Origin: Vallitalea okinawensis
Lineage (GTDB): Bacteria > Bacillota > Clostridia > Lachnospirales > PQDH01
Length of the DNA: 50,260 nucleotides
Direction of reading: 5' to 3'
Assembly: GCF_002964605.1 (NCBI RefSeq)
Contig: NZ_KZ672986.1
Coordinates: 2,043 to 52,302, forward strand
Below are positions 1 to 9,643 of the stretch, in pieces; positions within the stretch are counted from its first letter, which is position 1; every line of letters begins with the position of its first letter. The notes under the pieces are model-generated. The model did not search any database and was not told the DNA's origin. It worked only from the letters and a program-made list of their open reading frames with translations. A program made the translations under genes and the position numbers.

Positions 1-18
1 GATCATAAAGAGGTTAAT

Positions 19-54
19 AAAGCTCTCTATACAAATAAGTATAGAGAGCTTTTT
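19..54 (+). terminator. Rho-independent terminator of an upstream gene
   Basis: A perfect 13-bp stem (AAGCTCTCTATAC and its complement) closes a 6-nt AAATAA loop and is followed by TTTTT. It most likely ends a + strand gene lying left of the window. The left flank also gives a weak T-run on the minus strand, so it could work in both directions. The remaining bases to 264 hold no gene that I can support. Confidence 0.85.
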
Positions 55-264
55 GACGTTCTTTCTTTAGCTAAAGCTAATGTATCTAAAACAAGCAATA
101 ATAGACTATCATTGGTTATATCAACTATGCATGAGAGGTTTTAGTTTATAAGATGAATATAAGTAAGGTTTATTTACCTATTTGATTTGAAATACTAAAA
201 AAAAATTGTTAGAATATACTAAATGTTATCTATATTATTTCTATGATATAAAAGGGGAAAGTGT

Positions 265-1878
265 ATGTATAAGTTAATGTTAGTGGATGATGAGTATACA
301 GTTCGAAAGAGTGTCATTAATAAAATAGATTGGAATCAATATGGCTTTGAAATTATTTGTGAGGCTGAAAATGGTAAAGAGGCTTATGATATGTTTGAAC
401 AACATAAGCCGGATGTTGTTATTACAGATATTAAGATGCCCTATATGGACGGGTTAGAGCTTTCGGAGCTTATTTTAGAAAAGTATCCTTTTACAAAAAT
501 CATTGTTTTGACTGGTTTTGATGAATTTGAGTATGCTAAAAAAGGGATAGATCTTAAAATTTCTGATTATATTTTAAAACCTATTTCATCTAAAGAATTA
601 ATAAAAGTACTTCAACAGATGAAAGAGAAGATTGATAATGAAATAAAAGAAAGAAGAGATTTAGACCATTTGAAAGATCATTATGAAAAAAGCTATCCTG
701 TCATGAAAAATATATTCCTAAAGGCTGTAGTCAATGGAGAGTATAATTATGAAGAAATTAACCGATGGTTAGATTATTATGATGTAGATTTAAAAGGGGA
801 ATTGTACTTAGTAGCCGTTATTAAGATAGATCACTACTATAAAGAGAGAAAGACTATAGATTTAAAAAAGTCAGAATTAAAGAAAGTTGCTTTATTACAT
901 ATGGTTAAAGAAATAGATGAAAAAGCTCAGATAGGACCTTATTTCTTAGAAAATAATCAAGTCATCATTATTGCAAAATCCAATAAGAAAAGTGAAATAG
1001 AATTTATTCAAGATTATATACCAAAGTTAGAAGAAATTAGACAAGGTGTAGAGAAATATTTACAGTTTACAATTACTATTGGTGTTGGACATGTCTGCAA
1101 AAATGTTTTAGATCTTCATCATTCACTAAAGAGTGCATTCAATGCACATGACTACAAAATGGTTGTAGGTAATAATCAAGTTATATACATCAATGATTTA
1201 GAAGATCATATAAATAAAAGACTTCAATTAAATGAAATCGATCAAAAGCGTCTTGTTAGAATTCTCAAAGCAGGTACGAAAGAAGAATTTTTCCTATACA
1301 CAGATCAAATGTTTAATGAAATTACAAGGTGCAATGCGCCTATTAATGAATATCAGATATATCTATTAGAATCAGTCACCATCATGATTAAAACTGCAAA
1401 AGAAATTAATATTGAAATGTCAGAACTGACAAGAAAAAATATGAATATCTTCAGTATATTAAGTGAAAACAACCATTTAGAAGATATCAAAAATGAATTA
1501 GATCAAGTTGGAGAGAAGATTATTGAACATAATATGCTGGGAAGAGTTCAAAGTACTACAAGGATGGTATCCAAAGCAAAGGAATATGTCATAGCTCATT
1601 ATAATGATATGGAATTGAACATAGAAAAAATAAGTGAATATCTTCATTATAGTCCTAATTACTTTAGCACAATTTTCAAAAAAGAAACAGGTGAAGCTTT
1701 TATGAACTATCTACTAGATATTCGGTTAGAGGCAGGTAAAGAATTACTCTTAACGACGGATATGAAGACCTTTGAAATTGCCCTTGAGGTAGGATTTGCC
1801 TCACCTAATTATTTTTCCTTTTGCTTTAAAAAGAGAATGGGAATTTCTCCATCGCAGTATAAAAAACAATACAAGTAG
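265..1878 (+). CDS. YesN/AraC-type response regulator
   Basis: This is a cytoplasmic transcription regulator of 537 residues. Residues 1-120 form a receiver domain: acidic pocket VDDE near residue 8, phospho-acceptor Asp55 in TDIKMP, Thr83 and Lys105 in LKP. A long middle region has no clear motif. The last 100 or so residues are a two-helix-turn-helix AraC domain, with the characteristic pattern YFSTIFKKETGEAF and a second one ending FKKRMGISPSQYKK. The ATG follows an AAGGGGAAA ribosome-binding site. The gene is 9 nt upstream of a LytS-type kinase gene and is its obvious partner. The regulated target is probably the Mgl-type sugar transporter downstream. The family assignment is certain; the target is inferred from position. 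Confidence 0.93.
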   Translation: MYKLMLVDDEYTVRKSVINKIDWNQYGFEIICEAENGKEAYDMFEQHKPDVVITDIKMPYMDGLELSELILEKYPFTKIIVLTGFDEFEYAKKGIDLKISDYILKPISSKELIKVLQQMKEKIDNEIKERRDLDHLKDHYEKSYPVMKNIFLKAVVNGEYNYEEINRWLDYYDVDLKGELYLVAVIKIDHYYKERKTIDLKKSELKKVALLHMVKEIDEKAQIGPYFLENNQVIIIAKSNKKSEIEFIQDYIPKLEEIRQGVEKYLQFTITIGVGHVCKNVLDLHHSLKSAFNAHDYKMVVGNNQVIYINDLEDHINKRLQLNEIDQKRLVRILKAGTKEEFFLYTDQMFNEITRCNAPINEYQIYLLESVTIMIKTAKEINIEMSELTRKNMNIFSILSENNHLEDIKNELDQVGEKIIEHNMLGRVQSTTRMVSKAKEYVIAHYNDMELNIEKISEYLHYSPNYFSTIFKKETGEAFMNYLLDIRLEAGKELLLTTDMKTFEIALEVGFASPNYFSFCFKKRMGISPSQYKKQYK

Positions 1879-1887
1879 GGGATTTAT

Positions 1888-3660
1888 ATGAAAAAGATTA
1901 TAAAGAGCAATTACTTTCGCTTTAATAGCATCCAATTTGTTATTGCAATTGCTTGTATCATCGTTTCAATTCTACCCATGCTATATACGGGGATATCCAT
2001 GTATACGAAGTTTTCTAACACGCTAGTTGAAAGCTCACGTGTAGCATATGATCAAATCATGGATCAACTAAAAATTAACATAGAAGATTATTTGGAGCAG
2101 GGAATAAAGACAACAAGTGATATACATAATTTAATAATCCAAAATGACAATAATGTGGATTTCAAACTATCCTCAGAATTACATATGTTTTATAGTACAA
2201 GAAATAATCTAGCATCCATAACAATTTTTGATTTAAGTGGTAATAGATTGACCAGTGTTCCAGGTCATAATTTAAAAGCAGGTTATGATGTTAAAAATGA
2301 AGTGTGGTTCAATAAAATCTCTCAGCAAGAAATCATGTATTCGATATCAGAACCTCATGTTCAGAATGTTTTTGTTGATCAACATCCTTGGGTCATTACT
2401 ATTTCAAAACCCATCGAAATTCAGAATAAAGGTAGGAAAGAAAAGGCTGTACTTGTCGTGGATATGGGTATTCAAACCATCCATAATATATGTAGCAACC
2501 TTAATTTGGGAGGAAGAGGCTATGTCTACATCAGGAACAGTCATGATGAGATCATTTATCATCCACAGCAAGCACTAGTGTTTGCTGGATTAAAAGAAGA
2601 ATTTGAAATTAATAACATCAATATAAGTAATGAGAACTGGCAGGTAAATCAAAACGGCATGGGAGAAGAATTTTTAATTGTTCATAAAACATTGAGTTTT
2701 GTAGATTGGAACATCGTTGGGGTATCATATATTGATGACATTGCTAGTAATAATACGAGGATAGCGAGAGAGGTTCTTTTCACAATTCCTATTATTTTAC
2801 TGATTATCATTTGGTTATCATGGTATATATCAGGTAAGATATCACAGCCTATTATGAAACTTGGAAGGTATATGAGGAAGGTAGAAGAAGGTAACTTCAA
2901 TACACAAGTAATAATAACCAATGGAGAAAGAGAGGTACTGCAATTAGCAGATTCTTTTAACGTGATGGTTAAAAAAATCAAGGAACTTATTGAAGAAAAT
3001 CAACGTGAGCATGAAGCTAAACGGCAAACAGAGTTAAATGCTTTACAAGCTCAGATAAACCCTCATTTCCTATACAATACGCTAGATTCCATTATATGGA
3101 TGGCTGAAAGTGACCAGAATGAAGAGGTAATCGAGTTGGTTACTTCTCTTGCACGGTTTTTTCGAATCAGTATTAGTAAAGGAGCCAATATAATTACTGT
3201 TGCTGAGGAGCTTGAGCATGCCAGAAATTATATGCTTATTCAGAAAATTAGATATAAGGATAAATTTGAGTTTAACATTACAGCTGATGAAGAAGTAAAA
3301 TCCTTAAAGACAATGAAATTGATACTTCAGCCTATGATTGAAAATGCTATCTATCACGGTATCGAATACATGGTAGATCAAGGTGATATTCAAATAAACG
3401 CAAAGATTGTAGAACATTTTCTTCTATTTGAAGTTATAGATAATGGATTAGGTATAAGCCAAGAACAACTGAAGAAAATTAGGGAAGGTAAAGATAATCA
3501 AACTACTAAGAAAAAAGGGAATGGTGTTGGGGTTAAAAATGTTGATGAGCGCATTAAACTTCGATTTGGAAGAGCATATGGTCTTGATATTGAGAGCGAA
3601 CTCGAAGAAGGTACGACGGTGAAACTTTGGTTACCTATTATTAGAGGTGATAATATATGA
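1888..3660 (+). CDS. LytS/YesM-type sensor histidine kinase
   Basis: A membrane sensor kinase of 590 residues. A membrane segment lies near residues 15-35, followed by an extracellular sensor of roughly 250 residues (Cache-like by layout). A second membrane segment lies near 300-320 and a HAMP linker follows (KISQPIMKLGRYMRKVEEG). The histidine kinase core has the phospho-acceptor His393 in NPHFLYNTLD, an N-box (QPMIENAIYHG) and a glycine-rich ATP loop (DNGLGI, GNGVGVKNVDERI). It should phosphorylate Asp55 of the regulator just upstream. Its stop overlaps the start of the following binding protein by 4 nt (ATGA), which suggests translational coupling and a three-part sensory unit. Confidence 0.93.
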   Translation: MKKIIKSNYFRFNSIQFVIAIACIIVSILPMLYTGISMYTKFSNTLVESSRVAYDQIMDQLKINIEDYLEQGIKTTSDIHNLIIQNDNNVDFKLSSELHMFYSTRNNLASITIFDLSGNRLTSVPGHNLKAGYDVKNEVWFNKISQQEIMYSISEPHVQNVFVDQHPWVITISKPIEIQNKGRKEKAVLVVDMGIQTIHNICSNLNLGGRGYVYIRNSHDEIIYHPQQALVFAGLKEEFEINNINISNENWQVNQNGMGEEFLIVHKTLSFVDWNIVGVSYIDDIASNNTRIAREVLFTIPIILLIIIWLSWYISGKISQPIMKLGRYMRKVEEGNFNTQVIITNGEREVLQLADSFNVMVKKIKELIEENQREHEAKRQTELNALQAQINPHFLYNTLDSIIWMAESDQNEEVIELVTSLARFFRISISKGANIITVAEELEHARNYMLIQKIRYKDKFEFNITADEEVKSLKTMKLILQPMIENAIYHGIEYMVDQGDIQINAKIVEHFLLFEVIDNGLGISQEQLKKIREGKDNQTTKKKGNGVGVKNVDERIKLRFGRAYGLDIESELEEGTTVKLWLPIIRGDNI

Positions 3661-4616
3661 CAAATAGAAGAAAAAAATGGATTATAGCAATAGGTGTTCT
3701 ACTCCTTTCTACTTATGTACTCTTTCTTAATATATCAAGTATAGACAATGATAAAGTCTTGGAAATTACTATAATCACAAAATCAAAATATGGATATGAT
3801 TGGGAGTTAATCAATCAAGGAGCTTATGCTGCGGCAAATGAGTATGGGGCAAATATTCAAATTTTCGCACCAGACTATGAGAAAGATGTTAATGCTCAGA
3901 TTAATCTAATGGAAACAGCTATTGATAATCAGGTAGATGCTGTTATTATCGCTCCTATTAATTTTACAAAACTTGAAGATATCATCAATAAGACTTTTGA
4001 TCATGATATCCTAGTCATGATAATGGGATCAGAAACAAAGCCAAAAGTTTCTATGAGTTATGTTGGTACCAATCATTATAAGTCTGGGGAGAGAATGGCA
4101 GTAGCATTAATAGAGCTTGTTGGTGATACAGGAAACGTAGGGGTGGTTACAGATAATGCTAGAGATCTTTCCTATAGAGAAAAAGGACTATTAGATTATT
4201 TAGAAATTCACTCATCGATAGAAATCATTTGCATGGAGAATTCACTCTCTGATGAGTTCTCAGCAGGAAGGATAACCCGATCTTTACTTGAAGAGCATGA
4301 TCGTCTTGACGCTATTATTGGAATGAATGATGTGATAACTATAGGTATTGCTAAGGCTGTAGAAGAAATGAATGAAGATATATGTGTTCTAGGATTCGAT
4401 AATTCAGATCACATTATTAACTATCTCGATAATGGTGTTATTCATAAGCAAGTGGTCCAGAACTATTTCAGTATTGGCTACTACGGAGTTAAGAACACTA
4501 TTTATCAATTAAAAGGACAAGAAATCCCTAATCAGGAGTATATTGATACAGTCATTATTTCGTCGGAAAACATGTATGATAGTGATATGCAAAAAATAAT
4601 ATTTTCAATTAAGTAA
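3657..4616 (+). CDS. Membrane-anchored periplasmic-binding-protein-like sugar sensor
   Basis: This 319-residue protein belongs to the type I periplasmic binding protein family (Peripla_BP_4, RbsB/XylF-like). After a short positive N-terminus there is one hydrophobic segment at about residues 8-26 and no lipobox cysteine, so it is probably an uncleaved, membrane-tethered extracellular protein. Family-typical stretches include AIDNQVDAVIIAPIN and the sugar-cleft pattern VLGFDNSD. The start codon overlaps the kinase stop codon. In clostridia, XylFII-LytS-YesN systems use such a protein as the ligand-sensing partner of the kinase, and the gene order here fits that model. It is less likely to be a transport component, because the transporter downstream has its own lipoproteins. 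Confidence 0.8.
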   Translation: MTNRRKKWIIAIGVLLLSTYVLFLNISSIDNDKVLEITIITKSKYGYDWELINQGAYAAANEYGANIQIFAPDYEKDVNAQINLMETAIDNQVDAVIIAPINFTKLEDIINKTFDHDILVMIMGSETKPKVSMSYVGTNHYKSGERMAVALIELVGDTGNVGVVTDNARDLSYREKGLLDYLEIHSSIEIICMENSLSDEFSAGRITRSLLEEHDRLDAIIGMNDVITIGIAKAVEEMNEDICVLGFDNSDHIINYLDNGVIHKQVVQNYFSIGYYGVKNTIYQLKGQEIPNQEYIDTVIISSENMYDSDMQKIIFSIK

Positions 4617-4661
4617 GAATGTTTATAAGTACATATTAGAATTTTGATAACTCTCCGTAGA

Positions 4662-4760
4662 ATATTTATTTCATTATTGAAGTGAAATAAATATAATTTA
4701 ATTAGTGATATTTACAAGAAATTGTAAAGTCAAATATAGCATATTTATAGGAATATGCTA
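4662..4760 (+). promoter_or_regulatory. Three consecutive inverted repeats upstream of mglB-like gene
   Basis: Three perfect inverted repeats lie in the 166-nt gap before the binding-protein gene. They are ATATTTATTTCA/TGAAATAAATAT (4662-4673 and 4683-4694), TTTACAA-GAAA-TTGTAAA (4711-4728) and TAGCATATT/AATATGCTA (4737-4745 and 4752-4760). The last ends about 8 nt before the GAGGGAGG ribosome-binding site. None has a T-run, so they look more like operators or mRNA-stabilising hairpins than terminators. Confidence 0.5.
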
Positions 4761-4782
4761 AGAATATTGAGGGAGGGTTATT

Positions 4783-5817
4783 ATGAAAAAACTATTATCA
4801 CTGATTCTCGTTGTTGTACTAGTTGGAGGACTTATGATAGGGTGCAGTAGTACTGACACATCGGCAGGTGGAGGTCAACCATCAGTTGGGGTTACAATTT
4901 ACAAATTTGATGATAACTTTATGTCTTTTGTTAGAAGAGCAATTGAAACCAATGCAGAGGGCAAAGCAGAGTTAGTTCTAAACGATTCTCAAAATGATCA
5001 AGCAAAGCAAAATGAGCAGATTGAAATGATGATTTCTAAAGGTGTCAACTCTTTAGCTGTGAATTTAGTTGATCCACAAGCAGCTTCAACAATTATTGCT
5101 AAAGCTAAGAAAGAAGATTTACCAGTAGTATTCTTTAATAAAGAACCTAGTGCTGAAGATATGGCAAGTTATGATAAAGCTTGGTATGTAGGAACAACAT
5201 CTTCAGAATCTGGTATTATTCAAGGTGAACTCATCGCAGAATCATGGGAAGCTCATCCTGAGTGGGATAAAAATGGTGATGGTAAAATGCAATATGTTCT
5301 ATTAAAAGGTGAACCAGGGCATCCAGATGCAGAAGCCAGAACAACATTCTCTGTTCAAACAGTAGTGGAAAAAGGAATAGAAGTTGAAGAGTTAGAACTT
5401 CAAACAGGTATGTGGGACACTGTTAAAGCAAAAGAGCTAATGGATGCATGGATTGCAAAACATGGTGATGCGATAGAATACGTTATCTGTAATAATGATG
5501 CCATGGCTTTAGGTGCTATTTCTTCATTGCAAAGTGAAGGTTACTTTACAGGAGATATGTATATGCCAATCGTAGGTGTAGACGCAATTCCAGACGCATT
5601 AGTTAAGATTGAAGAAGGTACATTGGTAGGATCAGTTCTTAATGATGCTGCAAACCAAGGTAAAGCTACTGTTGACTTAGCCCTTAATGTGGCTGCAGGG
5701 AAAGATCCTCTTGAAGGAACTGATTGGACGTTAGATGATACAAAAGCAGTTCGTGTACCTTATGTTGCAATTAAACTCGATAATATTCAAGTGGCAAAAG
5801 ACTGTTACGGCGAATAA
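4783..5817 (+). CDS. mglB: Galactose/methyl-galactoside-type ABC transporter substrate-binding lipoprotein
   Basis: A 344-residue extracellular lipoprotein that captures a sugar for the ABC transporter encoded next to it. It has a lysine-start signal peptide ending in a lipobox with Cys at about residue 21 (LMIGC). The mature part is a type I binding protein with the MglB-specific calcium loop DKNGDGKMQ (Asp, Asn and Asp ligands), the following LKGEPGHPDAEAR stretch, NNDAMALGA and VVGVDA-like cleft motifs. These points favour the galactose/glucose-binding MglB branch over the ribose branch. A strong GGGAGG ribosome-binding site precedes it. A stable hairpin after it should make it more abundant than the ATPase and permease. 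The exact sugar is not proven. Confidence 0.85.
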   Translation: MKKLLSLILVVVLVGGLMIGCSSTDTSAGGGQPSVGVTIYKFDDNFMSFVRRAIETNAEGKAELVLNDSQNDQAKQNEQIEMMISKGVNSLAVNLVDPQAASTIIAKAKKEDLPVVFFNKEPSAEDMASYDKAWYVGTTSSESGIIQGELIAESWEAHPEWDKNGDGKMQYVLLKGEPGHPDAEARTTFSVQTVVEKGIEVEELELQTGMWDTVKAKELMDAWIAKHGDAIEYVICNNDAMALGAISSLQSEGYFTGDMYMPIVGVDAIPDALVKIEEGTLVGSVLNDAANQGKATVDLALNVAAGKDPLEGTDWTLDDTKAVRVPYVAIKLDNIQVAKDCYGE

Positions 5818-5843
5818 CTACAATACGTAAGTCGATAAAAGAT

Positions 5844-5870
5844 GCCGAAGATGTTATATGCATCTTCGGC
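5844..5870 (+). promoter_or_regulatory. Intercistronic hairpin between binding protein and ATPase genes
   Basis: A 10-bp GC-rich stem (GCCGAAGATG/CATCTTCGGC) with a 7-nt loop sits just after the binding-protein gene. It lacks a good T-run, so it is more likely a partial terminator or 3-prime stabilising hairpin that raises the amount of binding-protein mRNA relative to the membrane components. Confidence 0.65.
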
Positions 5871-5925
5871 TTATCTATGTCAGCATAGTATTATGCTAAA
5901 GTCCTTTATAGGAGGGGGATTGCAT

Positions 5926-7422
5926 ATGGAAAATAGTCTATTGGAAATGAGGAGTATCTCAAAATCCTTTCCAGGTGTAAAAGCATTAGATAGTGCAAAG
6001 CTAACAGTCAAGGCTGGTACTGTACATGCGTTAATGGGCGAAAATGGTGCAGGGAAGTCAACACTTATGAAATGTTTATTTGGTATTTATCATAAAGATG
6101 AAGGTGAAATATTTTTAGAAGGTAAACAGGTAGAATTTGAATCGGCTAAGCAATCATTAGATAATGGTGTATCAATGGTACATCAAGAACTTAATCAAGT
6201 TAGGCAAACAAGAATAATGGATAATATTTGGTTAGGAAGATTTCCAAAGAAGGGTTTATTTATAGATGAAGAAAAGATGTATAAGGATACTCTTGATATT
6301 TTTAAAAAGTTGGATATTAACTTGGATCCCAGACAAAAAGTCAAAGATCTATCCATTTCTGAAAGTCAGATGGTTGAAATATCAAAAGCAGTTTCTTATA
6401 ATTCAAAGATAATTGTTATGGATGAACCAACTTCATCTCTGACTGAAAAAGAGGTAATGCATTTATTTAATATCATTCGTGCACTTAAAGAGGATGGTGT
6501 AGGTATTATTTACATATCACATAAAATGGAAGAAATCTTAGAGATTTCAGATGAAGTCACCGTTATGCGAGATGGTAAATGGATAGCCACGAAAGATGCA
6601 AGAGAGGTAACAACGGATGAAATTATTAATTTAATGGTTGGTCGTGATCTAACCCATCGTTTCCCTGAGAAGACGAATGTACCTAGCGAGGTCATCTTAG
6701 AGGTTAAAAATTTGACAGCAACTTATCAACCAGCAGTTGTCGACGCATCCTTTCAACTTCGAAAAGGAGAGATTTTAGGTGTATCGGGTCTAGTCGGCTC
6801 AAGAAGAACTGAACTAATTGAAACACTATTCGGTGCAAGGCATATGAAAACTGGAGAAGTTCTTCTTCATGGGAAAAAAATCAGAAATAAAAATCCCCGA
6901 GTAGCTATCAAAAATGGGTTCGCATTAGTTACTGAAGAACGTCGAGCAACAGGGATCTTTGGTGTATCCAATATCTTATTTAATTCTATTATTGCTAATA
7001 TTGATAAATATCAAAAAATTTATAAGCTCTTAGATGATAAAAAGATGGAAGTGGATACATCATGGGTTATAGAAAGTCTGTCTGTTAAAACACCTTCTCA
7101 AAAAACACGAATAAAGTCTCTATCTGGTGGTAATCAGCAGAAAGTCATACTTGGTAGATGGTTATTAACTGAACCAGAAATACTACTCTTAGATGAACCT
7201 ACCCGAGGGATAGATGTAGGAGCTAAATTTGATATATATCAATTGATGATTGAACTAGCCAATAGAGATAAAGGTATCATTATGGTATCTTCAGAGATGC
7301 CTGAGTTACTTGGCATTACAGATAGAATTCTTGTAATGAGTAATGGGCGCGTTGCAGGAATTGTTAATACAAGAGAAACAACCCAAGAAGAAATATTGAG
7401 ATTATCAGCTAAATATTTATAG
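5926..7422 (+). CDS. mglA: Galactose/methyl-galactoside-type ABC transporter, double ATPase subunit
   Basis: A 498-residue fused pair of ABC ATPase domains that powers sugar import with the MglC-type permease. The first half has Walker A GENGAGKS, a weak signature LSISESQ and Walker [12 protein letters not shown]. The second half has a degenerate Walker A ([10 protein letters not shown]), a full signature LSGGNQQK and Walker [13 protein letters not shown]. This asymmetry is typical of RbsA/MglA/XylG ATPases. I chose the ATG at 5926 because AGGAGGGGG stands just before it and the protein then begins at the usual place; an in-frame start at 5842 would run through the intercistronic hairpin and add 28 unrelated residues. 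Confidence 0.9.
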   Translation: MENSLLEMRSISKSFPGVKALDSAKLTVKAGTVHALMGENGAGKSTLMKCLFGIYHKDEGEIFLEGKQVEFESAKQSLDNGVSMVHQELNQVRQTRIMDNIWLGRFPKKGLFIDEEKMYKDTLDIFKKLDINLDPRQKVKDLSISESQMVEISKAVSYNSKIIVMDEPTSSLTEKEVMHLFNIIRALKEDGVGIIYISHKMEEILEISDEVTVMRDGKWIATKDAREVTTDEIINLMVGRDLTHRFPEKTNVPSEVILEVKNLTATYQPAVVDASFQLRKGEILGVSGLVGSRRTELIETLFGARHMKTGEVLLHGKKIRNKNPRVAIKNGFALVTEERRATGIFGVSNILFNSIIANIDKYQKIYKLLDDKKMEVDTSWVIESLSVKTPSQKTRIKSLSGGNQQKVILGRWLLTEPEILLLDEPTRGIDVGAKFDIYQLMIELANRDKGIIMVSSEMPELLGITDRILVMSNGRVAGIVNTRETTQEEILRLSAKYL

Positions 7423-7434
7423 GGGGGAACGGAA

Positions 7435-8457
7435 GTGTTAGAAAGTATCAAACTAAAAAAAGGTAATATTTCGGAATTTTTAATGAATAATGCAATTTAT
7501 CTCGTGCTTTTGGGATTATTAATTGTTATAATTATATTATCACCTGATTTTGTTTCCATGAGAAATTTGAAAAATATCCTTACACAAGCTTCAACACGTA
7601 TTATTATGGCACTTGGGGTTGGTGGAATTATCGTAGCTAAAGGGACAGATTTATCACTAGGTAGACAAGTTGGATTAGCAGCCGTTATTTCAGCTTCTTT
7701 ACTTCAAGCGCCGGACTATGCTTATCGGATGTATCCTGATCTACCTCAATTGAGCATTATCATACCCATTCTTATCGTCATGCTAGTTTGTGCCTTTTTT
7801 AGTTCTATTAATGGGTTTGTTGTTGCAAAATTAAATGTAGATCCTTTTATTGCAACATTAGGTATGATGGTCATTGTATACGGCGTTAATTCTATTTATT
7901 ACGACCGGCCACCATATGGTGCACAGCCAATCGGAGGATTAGATTCAAAATTTACTTCATTTGCGCAAGATTCATTTAGTATTGGAAGTTTCGACTTACC
8001 GTATCTGATTATCTACGCAGTGGTCATTACGGTGATTATCTGGGTGCTATGGAACAAGACTAAGTTTGGAAAGAACATATATGCAATCGGTGGTAATAAA
8101 GAAGCAGCCTTTGTTTCTGGGGTTAATGTAACAGCATATACTATTCTTGTATTTACTGTTGCAGGCTTATTATATGGCTTAGGTGGTTCATTAGAGGCGG
8201 CAAGGATTGGTAGTGCAACAAATAACACTGGAAATATGTATGAGTTAGATGCTATTTCAGCATGTATCGTAGGTGGTTTATCCTTTAATGGTGGTGTTGG
8301 TTCTGTATCTGGGATTGTGACAGGGGTATTAATTTTTCAAGTCATAGCCTATGGATTATCTTTTATAGGGGTTAATCCTTATCTGCAATACATCATTAAA
8401 GGTCTTATTATCATAACGGCTGTTGCTATTGACTCAAGAAAATATGGTAAGAAATAA
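7435..8457 (+). CDS. mglC: Galactose/methyl-galactoside-type ABC transporter permease
   Basis: A 340-residue integral membrane protein with about 8-10 hydrophobic segments, forming the sugar channel of the Mgl-type importer. It shows the RbsC/MglC family pattern, including KGTDLSLGRQVGLAA near residues 68-82 and the cytoplasmic coupling stretch NKTKFGKNIYAIGGNKEAAFVSGVNV (quoted in part: IYAIGGNKEAAFVSGV). It starts with GTG behind an AGGGGGGAA ribosome-binding site, 12 nt after the ATPase gene, so the two are co-transcribed and probably translated together. The extra stretch after residue 155 (DRPPYGAQPIGG) is also typical of MglC. Confidence 0.9.
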   Translation: MLESIKLKKGNISEFLMNNAIYLVLLGLLIVIIILSPDFVSMRNLKNILTQASTRIIMALGVGGIIVAKGTDLSLGRQVGLAAVISASLLQAPDYAYRMYPDLPQLSIIIPILIVMLVCAFFSSINGFVVAKLNVDPFIATLGMMVIVYGVNSIYYDRPPYGAQPIGGLDSKFTSFAQDSFSIGSFDLPYLIIYAVVITVIIWVLWNKTKFGKNIYAIGGNKEAAFVSGVNVTAYTILVFTVAGLLYGLGGSLEAARIGSATNNTGNMYELDAISACIVGGLSFNGGVGSVSGIVTGVLIFQVIAYGLSFIGVNPYLQYIIKGLIIITAVAIDSRKYGKK

Positions 8458-8493
8458 GGTGTATGACTACCTTTAAACTTGAGGTGTTGAGTT

Positions 8494-9522
8494 ATGGGGA
8501 AGAATGTTGTAGCAATTTTACTGATACTATTGATGGTAATGAACATAGGCTGTTTAAAAGCAGATGAAGTTATGCAACAAGACAGCTATGTTGAAAATGA
8601 GATAAAAATAGGTATATTAATCTATAGATTCGATGATCAGTTTATTTCATCTGTGAAAGCAACCATCATAGAACAAGCAGAGGAAATCAATGCTATGAAT
8701 CCACAGGAAATCATCGTTGATATTGTGGATGGGAAAAATCAGCAAGATATTCAGGATGATCAAATCGATCACTTTATTCAGGAGGACTATGATGCTTTAG
8801 CTATCAATCTTGTAGACAGAAGTAATGCTGCCAATGTGATTGATAAAGCAAAGCAAGCTGATATACCTATTGTATTTTTTAATAGAGAGCCGGTTGAAGT
8901 CGATATGGCAAGATGGGAGAAGACTTATTACGTAGGTGCAAAAGCAGAAGATTCAGGCATTATTCAAGGTGAAATTGCCGTAAGCTATTGGATGGATAAT
9001 CCTCAAGTTGATAAAAACGGAGATGGCATTATGCAATATGTCATGCTAGAAGGACAACCAGGACATCAAGATGCCCTTCTAAGAACCAAATATGCTATTA
9101 ATGCTGTAGTGGAGCAAGGTATAGAAGTTGAAGAACTAGTAAGGGATACAGCAAATTGGCAAAGAAGTGAAGCGAAAGATAAGATGGCGACATGGCTGGA
9201 TTTCTTTGGGGATGATATAGAATTTATTTTCAGTAATAATGATGCCATGGCTCTAGGCGCCATTGACGCAATGAAAGCAAGTGAGGTGGCATATAACATA
9301 CCTGTTGTTGGAGTTGATGCCATTGAATCTGCTATTGAAGCCTTGGAAACAGGAGAGATCATTGGTACAGTTAATAATGATAATGCTGAACAAGGTAAGA
9401 TGGTGATGAACATGGCTTATTATTTAGCAATAAATGAAGATCCCAATGATTACATACCTGATATCGTTAACGGAACTTATTTATGGATACCCTACGAAAA
9501 AGTTCTTCCTAATATAGATTAA
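8494..9522 (+). CDS. Second Mgl-type sugar-binding lipoprotein
   Basis: A 342-residue lipoprotein paralogous to the MglB-like protein at 4783. It has a signal peptide with lipobox Cys near residue 20 (MNIGC), keeps the calcium loop DKNGDGIMQ, the LEGQPGHQDA stretch and the NNDAMALGA cleft motif, and ends at about the same place. It is the last gene of the transporter operon, 36 nt after the permease, before a strong terminator. Having two full-length binding proteins in one operon suggests either different sugar specificity feeding one channel or a role in sensing. Sequence between the two copies has drifted, especially in the first 90 residues, so this is not a recent duplicate. Confidence 0.8.
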   Translation: MGKNVVAILLILLMVMNIGCLKADEVMQQDSYVENEIKIGILIYRFDDQFISSVKATIIEQAEEINAMNPQEIIVDIVDGKNQQDIQDDQIDHFIQEDYDALAINLVDRSNAANVIDKAKQADIPIVFFNREPVEVDMARWEKTYYVGAKAEDSGIIQGEIAVSYWMDNPQVDKNGDGIMQYVMLEGQPGHQDALLRTKYAINAVVEQGIEVEELVRDTANWQRSEAKDKMATWLDFFGDDIEFIFSNNDAMALGAIDAMKASEVAYNIPVVGVDAIESAIEALETGEIIGTVNNDNAEQGKMVMNMAYYLAINEDPNDYIPDIVNGTYLWIPYEKVLPNID

Positions 9523-9527
9523 CAATG

Positions 9528-9564
9528 AGACACCTTACTCTATGTGGAGTTAAGGTGTCTTTTT
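9528..9564 (+). terminator. Rho-independent terminator of the Mgl-type operon
   Basis: AGACACCTTA plus CTC pairs with GAG plus TAAGGTGTCT, with one bulged T and a 6-nt loop. TTTT follows. It begins 6 nt after the stop codon of the second binding protein. Confidence 0.88.
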
Positions 9565-9643
9565 ATTCATAACTTGTACCTTTCTTACTGCTAATGAATA
9601 TGATATAGAGAAAACATTATGAGTGGTGAACTGGAGGTTTATT

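Noticed and set aside
5842-5925. Upstream start for the Mgl-type ATPase
   Set aside because: The 28 extra codons cover the intercistronic hairpin, and a strong ribosome-binding site precedes the ATG at 5926.
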